A stretch of 23,245 bases of DNA, taken from NCBI GenBank assembly GCA_036897485.1, contig JAYMTF010001473.1, forward strand, positions 1-23,245, read 5' to 3'. Origin of the DNA: Pelargonium nanum. Taxonomy: Eukaryota; Streptophyta; Magnoliopsida; Geraniales; Geraniaceae. Within the stretch, counting starts at the first letter, position 1, and every line of letters begins with the position of its first letter. Position numbers and translations under genes: made by a program. The notes beneath the pieces were generated by a model. That model made no database searches, was not told the DNA's origin, and worked only from the letters and a program-made list of their open reading frames with translations. This document shows, piece after piece, positions 17,001-23,245 of the stretch.

Positions 17001-20000
17001 ATAATACAGTGCACTGCACCTCCAAAGAGTTTCCAGCCGCACCCACTCTAACCAGTCAGGATAAGACTGCCTCAGAGGAGGAGTCAGGAGATGTAGAGCT
17101 TGGCAATTTCTTCGTAGATGATGATCCATCTAATGAAGTGTTACCTCCTGAAATTTTGAAAATGCAGAAGCAAGACAAGATTAAAGAACTTTGCAGTGAT
17201 AAGAATTTAGAGAAACTGGAAGGCATCTGGAAGAAGGTAATATCTTCAATGCAATTAGCTTGTTAACTTTGACGAATGATTCTGGAAAATTGAACAAGTC
17301 AAGTCAATATCCGATTCCTAATTAAATTGATCTCTTTTCTACATTGTATTAGTTGTGTGGTTAAATAGGTTTGTGTTTGTCTTGTGTATCACTTGCACAA
17401 ATAAACTTGGTTTTCATATCTGGATAGTGGATTGTACTTCCAAGATTTAACTAGAATGCAGGACTGTATCCCTATACTTAATTATTTTTGTGGGCCATAT
17501 TCAAACTCCAGATATTCTTGTTTTGAATTGTTCTACTTATTTTCCTCTTATGGTATTTTCTTACAATTTAAATTTGGGAAGTTCTATCTGTTTGATCTGT
17601 CATTTTGTGATATAGTTTATGTTATATATTTACAGGGAGACCCACAAAAGATACCCAAGGCTGTTCTTCATCAGTTATGTCAAAGATCAGGGTGGGAAGC
17701 TCCAAAGTTTAATAAAGTGCAGGGTAAAGGAGCTAACACTTCTTATGCTGTCAGTGTCTTGCGTAAGGCTAGTGGGAGGGGCAAGAGCAGAAAAGCTGGT
17801 GGTTTGATCACTCTTCAGCTGCCTGGTCAGGATGAAGCTTCTGAATCTGCTGAGGTACTCAGTTTTCCCTTTGCATTCATGCCTCAGATTTTGAAGTTAC
17901 TCTCATCACTATGCTATGGTCAAGGCCTATAGAGAGAATTGGCTTAGACAATTCTGTATAATTGTGCACATTCATTTATTTCTGTATTTTATTTTTTATT
18001 CTCTAAAGATCTGTTTTCAGGTGGGCATAATTGTGCTTAATTATTTTAATATTCTTTTGTTCTGTGTTCAATTTTTTTTGGTGTTCTCTCTCGCCCTTAT
18101 CTTATCATCATTGGTAGTAAAATACTAAAATGTCTTTCATGGGAGGAGTCACCCTCTCTAATTAATGGAGCTTATCTAACAACTCTGTAGAACTATGAAG
18201 CATGAACTATTGCTATTTTGGTTTCAGGATGCACAGAATAGAGTGGCTGCTTATGCACTCTTACAACTGTTTCCAGATCTCCCTATTCATGCAGCAATCA
18301 CGGAACCGTATTCTTCATTGGTCTTGCGGTGGATAGAAGGTGGTCCTGTTTATTATACAATATTGGTAAAAGTCCCAATTTGTTCCCTCAACTTTGTTTA
18401 ACCAAAATTAGTCCCTGAACTTTCATGTTTTGCCCCAATTTGGTCCCTGAACTTTGTTTTGACCCAAAATGGTCCCTGAACTTTCAAATACTCACTCAAT
18501 TTGGTCCTTAAACTTTTGATATAAGCTCCAAGGGCAAGGACCATTTTGGGTCAATATGTGAAAGTTCAGGAACCTTTTGGGGCAAAACAAAGTTCAAGGA
18601 CCAAATTGGGACAAAACATGAAAGTTCAGAGACTAATTTTGGTTAAACAAAGTTGAGGGACCAAATTGGGTCAAAACACCAAAGTTCGGGGACCAAATTG
18701 GGTCTTTTACCTACAGTATTTAACTATGAGCATTTAAGTATCTATTTGAGAAGTTTGACTTAATTTTCAATACAAGGGAGATACGACATTATTTTATTGG
18801 ATTGATTAATTTCGTTGGGTCAGCTAAGAGCGATGTTGTTGTTGAAGTTTATAATTGCTATAAGTTTTGAAATCCTACAGGGGAATCACCAACCAACCAA
18901 GGAGAGGCCGAGGAAGATCGAAGGGCTGGTTTTGTGGATTCATTGTTGAATGCTGATGGTCCTAGTTTAACTGCTTCTGTTAACAGTTTGAGTACTTCTC
19001 TTCCAGAAAAGCCACAGCAGACTGATCTTGAAGAAAATAAAAGTTCATCTGTTCGCGCTGATTCTGCTGCTGAAAGTATGATCTTTACTTCCATTGAAGT
19101 GCATTGTATGGCACATTTCATAACCAGCCTTTCTATTCAGGCTACTTATTTGATAACACTCTTCATGGACAATCTCTTCCTGTGTTGACCATTTTGTATT
19201 TAGTTTGTTTTCTTCCCTTTTTCTGAGTACTGCATTTCTCAATCCTTTCATTGCTGGCCCGTCTTAGTTCTCATTTTTATTTCTGAGAAAAGGGTACAGT
19301 AAATGTAACTACTGGAGAAAAGAAAGCACTATTGAACACTGGGTTAGGGTGTACAAGTATTGAGCTAAAAATAGTCTGGGAACTGATTTTGTTCATTTAC
19401 AGCAAAACCAGACAGTCTTGACTAAGTAATCTCTAAAGTAGTAAATTACATTTTGGATAGCATATTCTGTTGACTTCTAATAACAAAGAAATACCTCTAT
19501 GCAAATTAAAATTGTTGCCATTTTTGTCAATGCCTGATTACAGGAGCAAACTATTCTAAAGAATTGGAGAGTTCTTATCTCAAACAGGAACAACAGAAGA
19601 AAAAGAATATGCAGAAATACAAGGTTAGTGTTTCTTTAAGTTTTCCATCAAGAAAAAGAGCTCTTTGGAGGATATTGTGTTATGACTCCTATGTCTTGAA
19701 AGAGATGTTTCCTTCAAAATGTCAGACTCTGCATCTCTTTCAAAACTTGGATGGATGATTGTGGTTATTAGTATTCTTGTTGTGGCTTCTTCTCACAAAT
19801 ATTTGGAATATTAGTATACCAGTTTTTTTTATGTGCAGCATAACTTTTGGTAGTGGACCTAATTGAGTTATGGTGCTTCTCTACTGAAATATTGTTCTTG
19901 TTCACTATAAATAAGTATATTTCATACCTTATGCATCTCATTCTGAGTTATACCATATAGTTGTGATTGGTGTCATTATATGGTCCATTGTGCAAACTAG

Positions 20001-23000
20001 TGTATATTGATTTCAACAATATCACTTGGAATTTATATTTTTAGAATTGCTTTGTAGTTATGAATGTCTAGTCATGATAGGTGGTATTTATATTTGCTGG
20101 CATTCTTCTGCCAGTCCTGTGTACAAACATATCAAGAAGGAACTTTTCATCTTCCATATAAACAGATCTCTCCTATTTGTTGGCTTACACTCGTATAATT
20201 TCACAGGTTTTGATTTAGACATGCTATATATATTTATGCTATGCTCACTGGTGGCTAGTTTCATTTTCTTTATGATTAGACTGATTGTGTTGGTGGGTGG
20301 GTGGAGTGGTCTTAACGGTGGGATGCAGTGCTACTCACCCCCGGGGTTGGCCCACGAGTAGTCTCATGTTCTTTGACGTATTTTTCTTTCTAGGACATGT
20401 TGAAAACTAGAGCTGCACTTCCTATTGCTGGGTTGAAGGGTGACATTTCACGACTTCTGAAGGAAAATGATGTTCTTGTTGTTTGTGGAGAAACAGGTTC
20501 TGGAAAGACTACTCAGGTGCAAACTCATCTTTAATTTGCTTTCATGACTTTTTTTTTGTTTTGTTTTCCTTTTGGCTGTAGGAGTCCCTTATCAGGCCTT
20601 ATTTCTTGTGCTCTCATTTTACTTTCTCCTCCCTTCTGCATAGCATCACAACCTATTTATTTGGATCTTTTGTAGGTTCCACAATTTATATTGGATGAAA
20701 TGATTGAATCTGGACGCGGTGGATATTGTAACATCATATGCACACAACCAAGAAGAATAGCGGTGGGTGCAAACTTTTGTTCTTATTTACAAGTGACCCT
20801 ATATTATTCAGCTTCAGTTCACATGTCTGTTACTTTCTCTTTTTGAAATGAATTGATGACAAACTTCACTGCCAGCACAACATATTATTGTATGACAAAA
20901 TGGTTCATTTTAGAACCCTTTGATGGGATTTTGGAGATATTTCGTTTTGCACTTTTGTGCTGGTTCATTCTAGAATATCAAAAGCAAATAGGAGGAAAAA
21001 AGAAAAGAAAAGAAATGTGGCTCATGACCATAGTAGTTTTTGAATAAATAATATTTTGCACATACACAAGGGATGATAATAAGTAAAATACCACATAATG
21101 ATTTTTTTAATTATTATTTTGGGATAAAAAAGTAGTTGATTGCTGGCTTTTGTTATTTAATGGAATTAAAAATGCCGACTTTTTAATCACGTTTCCACAT
21201 TTGATATAATTAGCGCACAAAAAGTTTTAAGGTGAACGAATTAAAATTAAATAAGACACGTATGATTTCCTCCTTTGCTGTTATTTCTTTTGGAGTTTAC
21301 TGTAAATGAAAACCAAACTGTAATAGCATAAACTGGAGGTAACGTTTCCTGCAAGTATGAGAAAACTCAGAAAGTCAGTCTTGAAGAGAAAGTTGTGTCC
21401 CACACGATAATAATCTTAGTTTACAGAGGTCCTAACTCCTAACTTCATAATTCTCAACAAATTAACTCAAATACGAAAGAAAAAAGTTCGGCTCCCAATT
21501 TTGTTTGGGAAACGACTTGGTTTCTGGTGTTATATGAAACTCACGGGAACATGACCACCATTCTCAGTTCTCAGCGACATGCTTCCACTCATCCTGCTTT
21601 CTTTTTACTAATGATTCTGATTTCCATAAAGATGCTCATTTGTATGGTAAATTTGTTTATTCATATTAAAGTTAAACCCCCTGATTGTGTACGTGTCGAG
21701 TCCACAATAAAAAGACAAGGCCTGAATGTGAGGGTGCGTGTTGAATATAAAATTCCCACATTGTTAAAATATGAAAGATTAAGCTAGATATATAGGTGAA
21801 AATCAAACCTAACTAATAAAGTTGACTTTGTAGTATGAGATCCCTTATACGTAGCTGAATATAAAAATGATAAAATTCATTGTGTTATCAAAGCACAGTT
21901 TGATATGGTTCTATAATCGTTTGAGTAACCTCCTCTTATGATCTCCCGTCTATATGCAGAGGTACATGCTTGTTGTTTCCCACCTGTAGAAGAAAAATGT
22001 CTACATATTAGGATCGCATGTGAGAGAGAGCATTGAACGTAAAAAAGTCCCACATTGTTAAAATATGAAAATAGTAAGTTAAATATAAAAGTGTAAACCA
22101 AACTCAACTAATCTCTTATATGTAGCTCAATAGAAAGTTATTAAAAATAAGCCATTCAAATTTATGCTTATTTTTGCCTCAATGATCTTCAGAAACATTT
22201 TGTGTATAATGTCCAATGGTTGATATGGATTGAACTCTGTCTTCTTTAGACCTGGGTGTCTTCAAGAAAGAACAAGTGTTGAGTGAATTCCTATTGCAAA
22301 TGTACAAGCATTTCTCAGTGACTATCTTTCGAGGAGACCGAAATATCTGCAAAAGAGAACATGCATTAAGTGAATTATACTAGTGCATTGCACTGTAATT
22401 CACTTCCGATGTGAGAGTTAATACACCGCAAATAAGAGAATGAAATTATGTAGAGAGTTTAGAATGAATAGAACCTTTCATCCTTGTGACGGTTGGAGTA
22501 ATGTGGCTCCTCAATTGTGATTGGTTGGAGGATTTAAGTGAGAAACATGTGTAGATACGTTGAATATGGAAATGTAATGATAAGCATGAACGATTATGGA
22601 CTCGATCTTGATCTTGTAAGGAACATGGGCCTTGAAAGTTGAAACATTAGTCCATTTTTCATGTAGGATCACATAATATTGAAGAGTTTTTTTTCTTCTT
22701 CTTAAATTATGTTTCTTCATTTTGTTTTTCCTAGTCTTGTGTTTGCTTTTTTCATGTTTTGTTGTTTAATCCATAATAATTGCCACTCTTTTTGACATCC
22801 TATGCAATTTGGTAGTACTAACACATTAAGGATTAGGAGATACAAAATTCCTTTTCAATTCATTACGAAGTTGTATCCCTATAAACAATCCACTTTAAAT
22901 TTCAGGCTATTTCTGTTGCTGAAAGGGTTGCTGATGAGCGCTGTGATACTGCACCAGGTCTAGATGGTTCTTTGGTTGGATATCAAGTTCGTCTTGACAG

Positions 23001-23006
23001 TGCAAG
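14078..23006 (+). CDS. DExH-box RNA helicase, DHX29-like (plant DExH7 type), 5' part
   Basis: Thirteen exons join in phase by GT-AG introns: 14078-14353, 15402-15507, 15592-15782, 16445-16498, 16603-16753, 16839-17236, 17636-17854, 18228-18339, 18881-19075, 19544-19623, 20394-20516, 20676-20762, 22906-23006. They encode about 697 residues; the C-terminal part lies beyond the window (family length is roughly 1,400). The start MAPKKK is lysine-rich. Residues ~65-115 resemble the UBA-like region of DHX29 ([28 protein letters not shown]). Residues ~205-260 are a charged helix, ~260-392 acidic, ~393-500 a dsRNA-binding-like domain. Motif I is GETGSGKTT (626-634) and motif Ia TQPRRIA (658-664), then [11 protein letters not shown] and [14 protein letters not shown]29 unwinds structured leaders during translation initiation; the plant orthologue is often labelled chloroplastic by prediction. 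Intron 12 (2143 bp) and intron 1 (1048 bp) are the longest. Confidence 0.93.
14365..14958. repeat. Tandem duplication, period 299 bp, in helicase intron 1
   Basis: Copy 1 (about 14365-14663) and copy 2 (about 14664-14958) align throughout. TTGGCTCCC occurs at 14374 and 14673, GTTATGCGCAG near 14434 and 14723, and AGGATCACTTGAATGTTG near 14459 and 14747. A short third start (TTGGTTGATTATTATTG) follows at about 14942. Differences are scattered substitutions and small indels. Confidence 0.9.
18356..18720. mobile_element. Foldback MITE with 9-bp target duplication, Mutator-type, in helicase intron 8
   Basis: The element proper is 18365-18711 (347 bp). It begins GGTAAAAGTCCCAATTTG and ends CAAATTGGGTCTTTTACC. 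TACAATATT (18356-18364) and TACAGTATT (18712-18720) flank it and match at 8 of 9 bases. Each arm is itself a row of five or six diverged ~30-bp units built on AATTTGGTCCCTGAACTTT, so the element can fold almost end to end. No coding capacity is present. A 9-bp target duplication with long inverted arms fits Mutator-type MITEs. It takes up most of the 541-bp intron. Confidence 0.85.
21739..22150 (+). mobile_element. Old TRIM-like LTR relic in helicase intron 12
   Basis: Two diverged direct repeats frame a very short interior: the left repeat is about 21739-21880, the right about 22031-22150. Both contain CCCACATTGTTAAAATATGA, then a TAACTAAT-like block, then TTATAYGTAGCT. TGTTATCAAAGC (21883-21894) lies just after the left repeat and resembles the initiator-Met tRNA primer-binding site. 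A purine-rich GTGAGAGAGAG tract precedes the right repeat. An interior of only about 150 bp with such sites and no coding capacity is the layout of terminal-repeat retrotransposons in miniature. The element is a decayed fossil; repeat divergence of roughly a quarter suggests great age. A similar purine-rich tract before the left repeat hints at a former array. Confidence 0.5.
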
Positions 23007-23183
23007 GTGATCATGTGCTTCCTCTGCTTAAGAGTCATCAAAATGTTTCTTCTTTTTCTTTTTTCCGATGATATACAAAGTTGCACCAATCAATGTCTAA
23101 TCTTCCTTTTCTTTGTTCGTTGCATGGATGAATTAATAGAAGTTTTCTGTTTCCATGTGAAGATTCAATTCTAAAGTTAATAG

Positions 23184-23245
23184 AATTAGGAAAGTTAGTT
23201 AAAATAGAAAAGTTAGTTAAATTAGGAAAGTTATTGTTTTTAGGA
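23184..23245. repeat. Short tandem repeat at the window edge, in helicase intron 13
   Basis: A unit of about 18 bp, near TAGGAAAGTTAGTTAAAA, is repeated between two and three times up to the last base. It may be the edge of a larger insertion that lies outside the window. Confidence 0.5.

Noticed and set aside
20026-20361. 111-codon plus-strand frame in helicase intron 10
   Set aside because: It is hydrophobic, AT-driven and runs toward the next exon's 3' splice site. No domain is visible.

Overview
This is plant nuclear DNA, most likely from a dicot. Introns and intergenic stretches are very AT-rich, all deduced introns are GT-AG, and the genes and transposable-element relics are of plant type. 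Three host genes and one transposase-derived gene were assembled from conserved exons and splice sites. I could not fix the species.

Layout. Positions 1-4080 are intergenic and repeat-rich: a TA microsatellite, a ~980-bp long-TIR DNA element with a 9-bp target duplication (1452-2431), diverged direct repeats (2704-3215), and a GC-rich polyadenylated retro-insertion (3289-3939). On the minus strand, 6088-4083 is a three-exon PIF/Harbinger transposase-like gene. Its frame is open over 457 codons but two of its three catalytic acids are changed. Its first intron is full of a diverged minisatellite, and upstream lie a 294-bp tandem duplication and a telo-box/site II cluster like those of housekeeping promoters. 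Minus strand 10770-7616 is a complete four-exon gene for the plastid iron-sulfur scaffold NFU2. A SINE-like relic and a MITE fragment follow, then a single-exon WEB/DUF827-family gene (12534-11863, minus). After a ~1.5-kb divergent intergenic region, the plus strand carries the first 13 exons (14078-23006) of a DHX29-like DExH-box RNA helicase. It runs out of the window after the motif I and Ia region.

The helicase introns hold a 299-bp tandem duplication (intron 1), a foldback Mutator-type MITE with near-identical 9-bp target duplications (intron 8), and an old TRIM-like LTR relic (intron 12). The genes are unlinked in function: Fe-S cluster delivery in plastids (NFU2), probable translation initiation on structured mRNAs (helicase), a coiled-coil protein related to chloroplast-movement factors (WEB), and a transposase-derived protein that may act as a host DNA-binding or chromatin factor. 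The most unusual item is this last one: an open frame, a degenerate catalytic triad and a host-like promoter together suggest domestication. No unrecognisable multi-gene system was seen.
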